From Monocercomonoides exilis (lineage: Eukaryota > Preaxostyla > Oxymonadida > Polymastigidae), in assembly GCA_001643675.2 (NCBI GenBank), contig LSRY02000077.1, forward strand, positions 31,001 to 95,000: 64,000 bases of DNA, given 5' to 3'. The translations under genes and the position numbers were made by a program. The notes beneath the pieces were generated by a model that searched no databases, had not been told where the DNA came from, and was given only the letters and a program-made list of their open reading frames with translations. Shown here piece by piece: positions 1 to 10,660 of the stretch (position 1 is the first letter of the stretch; every line of letters starts with the position of its first letter).

Positions 1-1520
1 AAGGGAGGAATGGAAGCAGCAATGGAAGTGGGAGTGGGGGTGGGGGTGGGAGTGGGAGTGGGAAGAGGGCAGAGCGAGTGCTGCGTCGGAAGATCGAACG
101 AAGGGCGAGAGCGAGGCAGCTGCTGTTTGAGAGGTATATTGAGAACTTGGCAGTGCTGATCAGCCCAATCTGCCCGCACTGGAGTGAATATGTGCATTCC
201 GTGATACTTCAGAAGGAAGGGTCGATCAGAAGTGCAGGAGGGTGGCCTATTTGTGAAAGTGTTGATGAAGACATTCTGCAGACGGGGGAGTTTGTGAGCA
301 GAGTGGCAGACTCAATCAGAAGAAGAGCTCATTTGGACATTGGAGCGGGAACAGGAGCTGGGGCGAGTATGACACCATCGTCTCCTCCTGCTTCTTCTGC
401 TTCTTTGTCGAATTCCAATTCTAATTCTTCTTCCTCTCCTTCTCCTTCTCCTTCTCCTTCTTCCTCGCCTTCCTCTCTTCAGATATCGTCCAATCATTCT
501 TCTCTTCTTCAGCACTCGAAAAATGCCTGCCCACTTTGCAGCAAGCACTTCGAGGCACATGGAAGCAGTCAGCCTTTTTCATTGATGGCTGACTCGCCTT
601 CAAATGAGTCTATTCCTTCGATGTCGATATCGATGTCGAAGAAGAAGATGAAGAAAGAAGAGAAGGAGAGAAGAAGGAAGGAGTTCATCATGTACCAGCG
701 GAGCCTGCGGGACGGCTCAATTATGATTCCTTCTCCTCTTTCTCCGCCTCCATATTTATCTCCCTCCCCCTCTGTCCCTGGCACATTCACTCCTCCATCC
801 TCTCTCTCCCCCACTCCTATCCGCCCTCCCTCTTTCCCTTCTGTCGTCTCTCCCTCTGCCTCCTACCTCTCCTCTGCCACAGCTGCTGCTGCTGTTGCAG
901 TGGGATATCCCTCTGCCCAGTCTGCCATGGGCACCATCACAGCCAACGGCACACTCGCTGTGACTGTCTCTGGCACTTCTCCGCCTTCCTTTGCGTATCT
1001 GCAGCCCAACAGCAGCTCTTTCTCTCGGCTAAGCTGCGTGGCGTGTGTGGTGTTTGTGCGGGACTCGCTCTCTGCCTCTCAGAAGAAAGTGATTGATGGA
1101 TTAGGGGGACGGTGGAGTGAGAACAAGAAGGAGGTAGACAGACTGCTGGTGGAGTCGTTCAGAGCGTCCTTTGGCGATGCAACGGCTGAGACGCAGATGG
1201 CGTTTGGGGTGTTTAAACAAGGGCTGAAGGACTTTGGGATTGAGGAGAGCTTGAAACTGCTGTCGGGAAGGAGGAGCTTTGATGTGTGCAGGGTGCTGCA
1301 GGAGAATGAGGAGTTCCTGAAGATGCGGAGTGTGGGGTTTGACCATCTGTTTGTGTATGCGTCGTCGAGTTGCTCGTCGCTGCCTTCCTTTTTGGGGAGG
1401 TTTGTGCATTTTGGGGCAGAGAATGTGGAGTGGGCGTATCCGATGACACCGTTTGTGGCTCTGTTCCACCCGACGGAGGCAGAGCTGGTGCAGCTGATGG
1501 CTGAAGGGCACTTCCATTGA
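1..1520 (+). CDS. LARS: Leucyl-tRNA synthetase, cytosolic type, C-terminal part (5' end outside window)
   Basis: Class I aminoacyl-tRNA synthetase that charges tRNA-Leu in the cytosol; only the C-terminal third is here. The reading frame is open from base 3 and stops with TGA at 1518-1520. Residues coded at about 117-330 (LISPICPHWSEY, KEGSI, GWP, VDEDILQ) match the anticodon-binding helical domain of eukaryotic/archaeal LeuRS, where 'P-CPH-E-' and a later 'WP' are conserved. The segment at about 1035-1500 (VVFVRDSLSASQKKVIDGLG to FDHLFVYASS) resembles the eukaryotic LeuRS C-terminal extension. Between them lies a Ser/Pro-rich insertion of roughly 220 residues with a CPLCSKHFEAH motif and a Lys/Glu-rich stretch; the human enzyme has only a short linker there. 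A Gly/Ser run is coded at 30-62. The family call rests on motif memory; catalytic motifs HIGH and KMSKS lie upstream of the window. Confidence 0.75.
   Translation, partial: GRNGSSNGSGSGGGGGSGSGKRAERVLRRKIERRARARQLLFERYIENLAVLISPICPHWSEYVHSVILQKEGSIRSAGGWPICESVDEDILQTGEFVSRVADSIRRRAHLDIGAGTGAGASMTPSSPPASSASLSNSNSNSSSSPSPSPSPSSSPSSLQISSNHSSLLQHSKNACPLCSKHFEAHGSSQPFSLMADSPSNESIPSMSISMSKKKMKKEEKERRRKEFIMYQRSLRDGSIMIPSPLSPPPYLSPSPSVPGTFTPPSSLSPTPIRPPSFPSVVSPSASYLSSATAAAAVAVGYPSAQSAMGTITANGTLAVTVSGTSPPSFAYLQPNSSSFSRLSCVACVVFVRDSLSASQKKVIDGLGGRWSENKKEVDRLLVESFRASFGDATAETQMAFGVFKQGLKDFGIEESLKLLSGRRSFDVCRVLQENEEFLKMRSVGFDHLFVYASSSCSSLPSFLGRFVHFGAENVEWAYPMTPFVALFHPTEAELVQLMAEGHFH
30..62 (+). other. G-run cluster, potential G-quadruplex, inside the LeuRS coding sequence
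   Basis: Six runs of three to five G separated by one to three bases lie on the + strand and code for a Gly/Ser tract. The spacing fits the usual G-quadruplex pattern on the coding strand and so in the mRNA. This is seen in the sequence; folding is inferred. Confidence 0.4.
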
Positions 1521-1552
1521 GAAAGAAGGAGATGGAGGAGGAGAGAGATGGA

Positions 1553-1621
1553 GGAGAAGGGAGAAGGGAGAAGGGAGAAGGGAGAAGGGAGAAGGGAGAA
1601 GGGAGAAGAGAGAAGAGAGAA
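1553..1621 (+). repeat. GAGAAGG minisatellite in the LeuRS 3' flank
   Basis: About eight tandem copies of the 7-mer GAGAAGG, degenerating into GAGAAGA copies at the right end. It starts about 30 bases after the LeuRS stop codon, so it is probably in the 3' UTR or just downstream. The top strand is pure purine. Confidence 0.85.
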
Positions 1622-2930
1622 GGAAATGGAGAAGAGAAGGAAGGTATAGTTTTATGTATCGTTCATTGAATGATGGAAGTGATAAATATGTGCTTAATAT
1701 AATTTTATTTTCATTTTGTGATTTTTAATAAGTTTTATTTATTTTTATTCGAATGAAGTTTTATTCTTTGTATTTGTCTAGGAGGGGTTGTAAAGGGGTG
1801 TATTTGAGATAATGATTGTCGTGTATGATATGAGTACAAATATAAGTAGATTTTTTAGGCAATTGTTATCATTCTTGGCATTATAATTGTTGATGTATAA
1901 ATCCATAAGTATTAAACTAACATTGTGGTTTTTGAGGTATTGTTGCAGTATCTTGAGGAACATGGGGATAAAGTCGATATGCGCACAATAATCATGCGCA
2001 AAGGCAATCTACCTTGTCTGCACAAGCAAGAGTGATTATATTTTTTTCATTAATGTTTTTACATTACCTTTTTATTTTGTATTTTTTATTTTGGTACATT
2101 TTGAATACATTATTTTTTTAAGTTTTATTTTCTCAGATAAAGATAAGCCATTTTCTTGTCGGCAACTTGTCTTTATGGAATGAAAGTACTTTTTTGATGA
2201 AGAAACCATCCATTTATTCTCTTGGTAAATATATTTTTTGATTATTTCTTAGCAATACAGTATAGTTTATTATTATTGCTCAATTGTTATTTGACAAGAC
2301 ATTTGTATTTTTGACTCATTACGCTCATGTTGTTCTCAGATGTTGATGGCTTATTTGTTTCAATCTGTTGTCAGCAGCTATGTTTCGTTTTATACATATT
2401 TAGTCATAAAAAAAAATTGAGAGAAAAATGCAACAAACATTTTCAATTTTTATAAACAAGAAAAGGAGATATGTTGTAAAGCTATTAAAGTTTAAAAACA
2501 ACAAATATGATTAATAGAATTAAATGAGATGAACAAATTTCTCAAAAACATTATCAAAATTTGCAAGACTCATTTCATTGTTTCTCTCTCAAAAAATCCA
2601 CTGTTCAAAAACTTCTTGAAGAACTCTTGTCAAATTTGTTTGATAGTTTATTCATATGTTTTCTTTGAAGGTTCTGGTTTCATTTTTTCTGTTTTGAATA
2701 ATTTTTACTCATAATTGCTTGTTGGAAATAAAGCGAATTAAAACGTTGTTCGTTTAATATGTATTTTCCTTTAATATCAAAAGTGAATTGAAACTGTTAA
2801 TCTTGTTAACTTTCACAATAAATGAGTAAAAAAAGGCTCTTTTAGAAAAAAAAATTAATAAATAAACGAAGCTAAAAAATGAAACGAAACTGAGAAAACA
2901 AGAAACAAAAGGATGAATAATCTTATTCCA
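1622..2930. other. AT-rich intergenic spacer, no supported gene
   Basis: I see only AT-rich sequence with A- and T-runs. Small ORFs of about 60 codons occur (1778-1963 on -, 2529-2714 on +), but they have Lys/Phe/Ile/Asn-biased composition typical of random AT-rich DNA and no recognisable motif. Confidence 0.6.
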
Positions 2931-2937
2931 TTCAGAA

Positions 2938-3115
2938 GGAAAAGAAGAAGAAGAAGAAGAAGAAGAAGAAGAAAAAGAAGAAGAAGAAGAAGAAAAAGAA
3001 GAAGAAGAAGAAGAAGAAGAAGAAGAAGAAGAAGAAGAAGAAGAAGAAGAAGAAGAAGAAGAAGAAGAAGAAGAAGAAGAAGAAGAAGAAGAAGAAGAAG
3101 AAGAAGAAGAAGAAA
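2938..3115 (+). repeat. (GAA)n trinucleotide microsatellite, about 180 bp
   Basis: Nearly uninterrupted GAA/AAG repeats with two or three A-rich interruptions near 2971 and 2994. It is a long polypurine tract just downstream of the 3' end of the minus-strand gene at 3164-5892, and it produces spurious poly-Arg, poly-Leu and poly-Phe reading frames. Confidence 0.95.
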
Positions 3116-3163
3116 ACAGACAACTATATTTCCAATGTATTCTCCTCCAAACATTTTCTACTA

Positions 3164-5892
3164 TTAGCTATGAGCAGCTATTTCAGAAACTGAATGTGTA
3201 GACGAAGTAAAAGAAGAAGAAGAAGTAGAAGAAGACAAGAAATTCTGATTCGATGTCTGTGTGTCAAATATTTGATAGAGCACTTGAAATTGACTGTAGA
3301 GCTCTTCAAACTGCTCATCAACAGACTTTGTTGGAGTTGTATGGATGGACAACGGAGAAGAAGAGGAAGAAGAAATAGAAAAAGAAGAAGAAGAAGATGA
3401 TGATGATGATGAAGTAGAAGGAGATGATTGTGTTTGTATGTTTTTGACACCAGCAGCCATCAAAAGTTGGTCAATTGCTTCGATTTCGTGTTCCATCTCT
3501 GCAAATTCTGTGTTGCTGAGTGGAGTTGCTGTGAACTGCCCACTCTCTCCAAATGATTGCTGGCTGCTTTGTTGTCTTTCTCCTGTTGATTCTTCGTTTG
3601 GATGAAATGCATTTGCAAAAGAAGAAGAAGAAGTCAAAGAAGAAGAGGAGGAAGATAAAGAGGAAGCAGATAAAGAAGAAGAAGAAGAAGAAGGTGATGA
3701 AGAAGACTGCCCAGTTGTATTTGGTGCTGAAATGTCCTTTTCGAAGTCGATGAGCATACTTTCCAGATCAAAATCATCGTCTTCCTCGTTTTCTCCTCCT
3801 TTCTTTTCGACTCCTCCATTTTTTGGTTGTGCAAATTGAGTGTTTCTTCCTCCTGTTGTGTTTGTGTTTGTCATCATCTGCTGCGAACGGAGTTGTTTCA
3901 TCTGCCCATTCTCTGCCGAAATAGAAGAAGAAGAAGAAGAAATAGAAGAAGCAGATGATGGTGTTATTGTTGTAGTTTGTAATGTTGTTCCAGTGTTTGT
4001 AGTATTTGTAGTAGAAGGAGCAGCAGCAACAGAAGAAGAAGAAGAAGAAGAAGAAGAATTCAATCGCACAAACTGCTGTCCATTTGCTCCTTTCTGAAGA
4101 GCACGCCTCTGCCCAGCTGCGTTTCTCAAGCGCAGTGGCTGCTTCGGAAGAGCCTTTGGCTGTGTCTGGCGGAGAGGTAGGGATGTTTGCTTAACTGATT
4201 GCGCTGTTGATGATGTTATTGATGGTGTTATATTCGTATTTGTGTCTGTGTTTGCATTTTTGTTAGTATTTGTGTTTGGTGTGGAATAAGATGAGGAGGA
4301 AGCTGTTGGGAATGCGATGGAAGTGGCAGCTGCTCCGACGATTCCAACAGACATTCCTGTTTGTGCCTGAGGAAGAGTCGAGGGCTGAGCAGATGGATGA
4401 AGAGAAGTCTGGTTTGTGTGAAGTGAAGAAGAAGAAGAAGACAAAGAAGAAGGAGGAATTTGATGTTTTGTTGATGGTATTGAAGATATTGCAGTTGTAT
4501 TCTGTTTTGGATATACTCCAATGGCAGCTTGTGGAGCAACCTCAGAACTCTGTTGAACTGTCTGCATTTGCCCTTGCATTTGTGTCTGTATTTGCGTCTT
4601 TGTTTGAGGGTGAGTCTGAAGATGAGGTTGAGATTGAATATGAGATTGAGGATGATGCTGAGGGTGCTGCTGCATGTGTGGATAGAATTGATGTGAGATG
4701 CCTGCCATCTGAGGGAATGCAGAAGATGTCTGATTGGCTGGGATTTGTGCATTCGATGAAGAAGCAACAGAAGAAGAAGAAGCATTTGAAGAAGATAAAA
4801 ATGAGCTAGTTGCTGTCTGGAAAGGGTTGGCAGTGTCAGCTCCTTCATTTTGTTGTGACGTGAAAGCAGAAAAACTTGACTCGGTTTGTCCAAATGGCTG
4901 ATGCAGCATATTGGACTCTTGGTGCTGCTGCTGCTGCTGGGGTTGATGTAATGTGGCAGGAGAAGAATGAATGGCAGGAGAGTTGATGGAAGAGGAAGCA
5001 AAAGAGGAGGAAGGCGTAGGTTGTGTCGGTGCTAGTGAGGATGAGGAAGCAGCTGATGATCCTCCCAAGGAGATTACTGTCTTTTGTGAAGAATACGAAG
5101 ACTGCTGAAAAGAACTTCCAGGTGTATTTGATAAGTGCTGTGTATTTGTTGGAGAATTTGGCATTTGATTGGTAGAAGATACGGTTGGCGAAGAAAGAGA
5201 AATGAAAGTGTGATCATGAGATGTTAAATTTGCCCCTGTTGAAGCTGACTGCATTTCAGGAGTTGAAAAGGTTGAAGGCTGTGAAGTGCTTCCTTCTTCT
5301 TTTTCTTTGTCCTTTTCATTTTGAGGAATTTTAATTGTTCGAGAGCGAAGTCCTGACATTGCCCCCATCATACCTCCACTTGTAAGAGAAATAACTCTGC
5401 TTGATCTCTTAGCAGAAGGATTCAAAGAAATAACTTCAGGTTTTTGAGGTTCTTGTTTCGGAGTTGATTCAACACGAACTTGAGAGCCTTGAGGAATTTC
5501 AATTTGTTGAGGATTAAAAGTCTGTGCTGGAGTTTGAGGGCGTGAAGATCCTATTATCTGTTGTGCAACCATTGACGTTGGGGCAGTTTGTTGAGCTCCT
5601 TGAAGTCGAATTATAGTCTTCGGCTTTGTCATCATTGCATTCATTTGTTGTTCTTGAGCTTAAAATGCGAGTAAACAAAGTAATATAACATTTAATTAAT
5701 ATAATCGCAATGCGTTGATAAGTTACCTATTTGTGAATATTGTTGCATGTTTTGAAGTTGTTTTTGTTGTTTTGGCAAAGACATTTGCTTTGCTCTTCCT
5801 TTAGGCTGTCCTCTTCGAGCAGATCCTCCTCGATGATCTTGCATTTGCCTCCTTTGCTGCATTTGTTGACCTCTTCCGCGAGTTCTGTCCAT
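3164..5892 (-). CDS. Large Ser/Gln/Thr-rich low-complexity protein, two exons, function unknown
   Basis: Not recognised. Exon 1 (5727-5892) starts with an ATG and codes a basic Arg/Gln-rich head (MDRTRGRGQQ, then RRGQPKGRAKQ and a Gln-rich stretch). A 65-nt GT-AG intron at 5662-5726 joins it in frame to exon 2 (3164-5661), giving about 887 residues. Most of exon 2 is homopolymeric Ser, Gln, Thr and Asn tracts. Conserved-looking islands are TKPKTIIRLQ, KRSSRVISLTSGGM and SLRQTQPKALPKQPLRLRNAAGQRRALQ, plus acidic DDDFDLESMLIDFEKDI and EFAEMEHEIEAIDQLLMAAGVKNI near the C-terminus. The basic head, disordered Q/S-rich body and acidic helices would suit a nuclear or RNA-associated scaffold, but that is a guess. 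It is divergent to the NOPCHAP1-like gene, with starts 99 bp apart. Confidence 0.75.
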
Positions 5893-5991
5893 GTATAAGA
5901 CCTATAAGGACAGAAATTAAACGCTTAATAGAAAAGTGATCAAATAAACCATTTAAAATTATTCTTCTTTTCTAAAAGTGAAAATAATCGC
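5893..5991. promoter_or_regulatory. Short divergent (bidirectional) promoter region
   Basis: Only 99 bp separate the start codons of the minus-strand Ser/Gln-rich gene and the plus-strand NOPCHAP1-like gene. The stretch is AT-rich and must contain both transcription starts and 5' UTRs if both starts are correct. No canonical TATA box can be assigned with confidence. Confidence 0.5.
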
Positions 5992-6523
5992 ATGGAAAAG
6001 GAACCAGAGAAGAGATTGATTTCAGAAAGTTTAATTTCTTATTTGTAGAAAAGATTGTTAATTTTTGTCTTCGAATATATTGGCTACACAAATTTTTTAA
6101 TATTTTGCAATAAACAATTTGTACTATTTTAGTTCCATCGAATTCAAAAGAACCGGACGATCCAATGGCTCGCTATCGTGAAAACATGTTGCCTCCATCT
6201 TCAGCGTTAAGTCGTGCAAAAGCATTTTTGCCATTGCTTCAATCTTCGAATCAAGAGTTGGAAAAAAAACTTATATCCGGAGAGGTGAAAACGGAAGATC
6301 TTGATCCTGAAAATGTTGATCCAAATAGCGAATTTGTTGTAGAAATGGTTTGTGAGTTTTTATTTTATTCGAATTTTAATAAATGTTTTTTTTTTTTTTC
6401 CTGAAGGATTTGGCACTTGGAGTTTTCGAAAAGGCTCCAGAACAGAAAGAAAAGAAAATTGTAATACCTGGATTAACAGATAAATCTGATGGAAAGAAAC
6501 CTTCAATTCAAGAACTTAAGTGA
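5992..6523 (+). CDS. NOPCHAP1: NOPCHAP1 / DUF4598-type small protein, three exons
   Basis: Probable homologue of the human C12orf45/NOPCHAP1 family, which in humans helps box C/D snoRNP assembly by linking NOP58 to the R2TP chaperone. The recognisable core is SSALSRAKAFLPLLQSSNQELEKK, then PENVDP and VVEM joined to DLALGVFE; this matches the family pattern 'LL-RL--FLP-(5-10)-E ... IEMDLALGVFE'. The join requires removing a 59-nt GT-AG intron (6348-6406). A second, 104-nt intron (6029-6132) brings an upstream ATG exon (5992-6028) into frame; if that exon is wrong, the start is the ATG at 6165. Exons are 5992-6028, 6133-6347 and 6407-6523, giving 122 residues and a TGA stop. Family identity is from memory of the domain; splicing is inferred from frame and splice signals. 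Confidence 0.72.
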
Positions 6524-7006
6524 TTTGTAGAAATTTTGTTAATTTTTTTATTCATTTCACTTTTAAAAAAATACATTTCACAAAATTTGAGTAAATGATA
6601 AATTGTTGTATTTAAAATGGTATTGATGTTAGTCTCATTTTATTTTCAAGTTCGAAATAAGTGTCTAACATTTTTATTTCACATTGAGGTATTTCAAGGT
6701 TTTTCAATCTTTATCTAAAATTAAAAAATAGCTCATATTTGAACTTTTTGTGTTTGTTCTGTCTTTCTGTCATTATAGAGCGAAGTTACAGTCCACCTTA
6801 TTATAGATAAATATGGAAAAAAACAAAAATAAAAGCGATCCCAAAACAAAGAACTCTCAGAAGAAATAGCCGATAAGTAGTACAAGTCCATCAAACTCAG
6901 CCAATCATACCATCAAAGTGATAACTCAAGAAAGAAACACCCAACACACAATACACAACACACAGCACTCCACCACACAAATATATCCCCCTTATTCTTC
7001 AATGGC
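6524..7006. other. Convergent intergenic region
   Basis: Lies between the 3' ends of the NOPCHAP1-like gene (+) and the kinase gene (-). It is AT-rich, with an A-rich and CA-rich stretch at 6900-6985. No ORF or RNA gene is supported. Confidence 0.6.
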
Positions 7007-10000
7007 TCATTTGAAGAATCCAGCAAACGGGTCTTGCTGCTGTTGTTGTGTTTGTGTCTGTCTTTGTTGAGCAAAGTGTATCTGAGCAGCAGAATTTGAA
7101 GGAGAAGCCATTGGAGTTCTGTTGAATGGAGCTGAAGAGACAGCTGGATTGTATTGTGCACTGTACATTGGCTGCTGCATGGCGCCTGGCACAAATGGGA
7201 CAGCAGCAACAGCAGCGGAAGAAGGAGAAGGAGAAGGCGAAGGAGAAAAGAAGGAAGAGAGGAAGTCAGTGGAGACAGCGGCTTTGGCTGGTTTGTTGTC
7301 TAAAACAAGATCTTCATCGTCGTCTGTGACTGCATTTGTGGTCATATTCATGTTCATGTTTGAGGCTGAAGCAACACTTGAATTTGATCCAAATGCAAAG
7401 GCAGGAATAGAAGAAGAAGAAGGAGAAGGTGAAGAAGAAGCAGGAGAAGGAGAAGGAGAAGCATTCATTGGGAACATTGGAATAGAAGATGTTTGAGGAG
7501 ATGGCTGTGAAGGTGCCATTGCAACAGGCTTTGCTGTTTGTGCAGAAGAAGGTGCTGTTGAAGGAAAGGAGAAGAAAGAGGCGAAATTGGAATTAGCTGA
7601 AGAAGAAGAGGAGGAGGAGGAGGAAGGAACTTGACTGATTGGCTGCAGCTGCTGAGAAAGAGGAGGAGAAGGAGAAGAAGAAGAAGAAGAAGACAAAGAA
7701 GAAGATGATGTTGTTGTTGTAGATGGAGCTGGGGATGTTGTTGGAGAAGAGAAGAAGAATGGAACAGAAGCAGAAGCAGAAGCAGAAGCAGGGGAAGATG
7801 TTGATGGTGCTGTTGAAGAAGGCGAAGGCGAAGGAGAAGAAGAGAAGAAGGAAGGAGAAGACGTTGGAGCAGGAGAAGAATGCTGGGAAATGTGACTCAA
7901 TTGCTGTGTGTTAGAAGGAGTAGAAGAAGAAGAAGAAGAAGAAGAAAAGAAGGAAGGAGAAGCAGAAGCAGAAGGATGAGGAGAAGGAGAATGAGAAGAA
8001 GAAGAAGATGATGATGATGATGATGATGATGAGTGAGGTTGAGTTCTGTTTGTGATTGGGGCAGACAAGTCATCTAAATGGCCGTGTTGTTTGCGCTGTG
8101 CTATTCTTTCCAAGTCAGCCATGGAGAGCTCAGAGGGAAGGGGGGGACGCACACGCTGAGGGAGGGAGAGTGGAGGAGAGAGAGAAAGAAGGAAAGAAGG
8201 AAAGAGAAAGAGAAAAAATAAATAAATAAATAAAATTTAGAAGATGAAGAAGAAAATGAAAAATATTAATATTTTCATAACAAAAATGTATCGCAGTTAT
8301 TTTAAAAAAAGAATTTTTTTCAAAAAAAATACTGTAAATAAAACAGAATTAAATCAAAATTATACCGTTTGCTTCTTTTGTGCAGGTTTTGAAGCCATCT
8401 GCAGATGTTTTGGAGTGACAGTTGGTGGAAGTGGAGTGGGAGGACGCTGAAGATAACAAATATAATTGAGAGAATAAAACAAATAATTATGAATAAATGT
8501 TTGTTTAATAAATATGTTTATTTAGAATAATCACAGAAACATGAATATATTCAATGTTAATAACACCAAAACGATTATTAAAGAACAATATATATCTAAC
8601 ATATTTCTCATTCTATTTATCATTCATTCATTTCATTCACTCCTTCCCTCCTTCCCTCCTTCCCTTTCTCGCACAGACCGGCAGATCGCTTGGATACTCC
8701 TTCCCCATCATCGTCTTCACTCTCCACAGCACTTGCATTGCAGTTGGCCTGTGCTCTGGGTCTGGCTCAAGCATAAAGTCAATCAGCGACAGAAGCTCAG
8801 GCGTGTACATTTCACGTGGCACTGGGGAATGTGTGGGGTGGTTGGGTTAAAAAAAGGGGAGATATAAAAAGTAAAAATTAATGTGTGTATATGAATATGA
8901 AAATGAAGATAAAAAAAAATATGAAAAATTTCGAAATATTTATGTTTAAAAGAATCGGATGAGTGTGTATTTATTTTTATTTAATTGGGTTTTATCTAAC
9001 TTAAATGCAACAACTTCCTTCTTGCAATCCATATGTTAAAAGCAATTTCTTTTCTTTCATTGTCAATTTTCTTTTCGTTTTTATTTCTCTCCCTAATTTT
9101 CAAAATCACACTCACATACTTCCCATCTTCCCGTCTTTGCTTCTGGCTGCACTGAGCCTTTCTCGTTCGCTCTTGATCCACTCTTCTTCTGTCGGGTAGC
9201 TGTATGACAGATTCAAAATAGCCAAATTTCCTCCCTTTTCAAACGGGTTCTCGTAGAAGCACATCCCGTAAAGGAGACATCCCAGCGCCCAAATATCGCC
9301 TTTAAGTCCGATCTTCTGCTTCCGGAACAGATCTGTCATTTCAGGTGCCTTGTAGCAAGGAGTCGTGAATTTTTCAATGCGCTCAGAAAGCGAGTTTCTC
9401 TGTGATGGAGTCATCGAAGCAACATCAAACTCTTCTGTCGTGCAACTTCCAAAATCGCCAATTTTGTATAATGTATCATAAGAATGAAATACGTTTTCAA
9501 TCTTCAAGTCTCTGTGTGTAATTGGAGGATTTCTCGTGTGAAGGTACACGACACCTGACACAATCTGTTCAAAAATGCACAAAATTTGTAATTCTGTCAA
9601 ATGTGTTGTATCGGCAACACTGTTCATTTCGGAAACGAGGGTTGCTGGGCAATACTCCAACAGCAATAAGTACTCGCGATTGTATGTATCAACCTGAACG
9701 CATTCTGAATAAAGCAGCTGAAGAATATTCGGATGTTTCAATGATTTCTATAAAAATCAAAATAAATTTCGAACAATATATGAGAAACGTTAAGTTAAAT
9801 TCAAGCCATCATATTTATCTCGTGCTCACAGCTCGCAATAGCTTCTCTTGTTGAAGCTGCCATTCGTTTTAAAGCATATTGCTTTCCTGAATATCAAAGC
9901 GAATTCATCAAAATATTTCTCAAAAGAAAACGCAATACCAGAGTTAATATCTTTAACAAGGTCTACAAATGAAAATCCACCTAAAAAAACATAAATTTAA

Positions 10001-10143
10001 TCTGTTCAAGCATATAATTATTATTTAATACCTTCTCCAAGTTTCTTCTGGACCTGAAGGGTGTAAGGTCCCAAAGAAAATGTTTCATTTAATGTTGTTT
10101 GAAAGGAATCGGCTATCTTTGAAAAAAAAGTCTTGATGCTCAT
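7007..10143 (-). CDS. NAK-family (AAK1/GAK/BIKE-like) Ser/Thr protein kinase, seven exons
   Basis: Exons in minus-strand order: 10143-10032, 9980-9939, 9886-9807, 9747-9120, 8821-8679, 8446-8366, 8155-7007; about 744 residues, all phases consistent. Kinase features: glycine loop LGEGGFSFVDLV split by introns 1 and 2, VAIK-equivalent lysine in YALKRM, alpha-C glutamate in SCEHEINMM, catalytic HRDLKIEN, DFGS, activation-segment TTPCYKAPEM, GDIWALGCLLYGM, and a subdomain XI arginine in EHRPT. This activation segment and 'APEM-DLF' are typical of the Numb-associated kinase family, which phosphorylates clathrin adaptor subunits. The roughly 380-residue tail is Ser/Pro-rich disordered sequence ending in DPFAGFFK; DPF is an AP-2 appendage-binding motif. 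Intron 3 (9748-9806) appears to start with GC. The exon 5 donor (CCG|GTCTGT) is the least certain splice. A role in clathrin-mediated endocytosis is inferred. Confidence 0.85.
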
Positions 10144-10309
10144 TTATCAAGATTTTTATGCAATTTGATCAAAATTCCCAACATTGAATAAAATTTGAAT
10201 TGATTTTTTGCTAAAAAAAAGGAGATGAAGAAAGTCGAATGCTCATGTTCAACAATGAAAAAAACAAACGAAATCTTTCATTTTTCCAACAACTTTATTT
10301 TATTTTTTT

Positions 10310-10375
10310 TAATTTTATTTTATTTTATTTTATTTTATTTTATTATATTTTATTTTTTTGTTTTGTTTTGTTTTG
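10310..10375 (+). repeat. (TTTTA)n and (TTTTG)n pentanucleotide repeats
   Basis: Tandem TTTTA copies run into a short series of TTTTG copies at about 10356-10375. Confidence 0.8.
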
Positions 10376-10660
10376 AATTTTGTTTTCAGCTTTTAAATAG
10401 TATTCAAAGTCATTATTCTTAAAAGAAAATTACTCACAACATAATTCTAAGGAGGTAGGTTAGAAGGAGTGCATGAATATTATTAAAAGACAAATGATAG
10501 TTTTTATTTTGGAAAATGAAAAATTGGTGTGTGGATGGTTTGATAACTCTTTTGTCATTCTATAAATAAACGAATAAGATATCATAATGTCCACAAAGTT
10601 TTCTTAGATTCAAAATCTTATCATTTATTGCGAATTAACTTTTTAATAGGAAAAATATAT

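Noticed and set aside
2855-3167. Poly-Leu, poly-Phe and poly-Arg ORFs over the GAA tract
   Set aside because: Pure artefacts of a trinucleotide repeat read in several frames; no non-repeat coding sequence.
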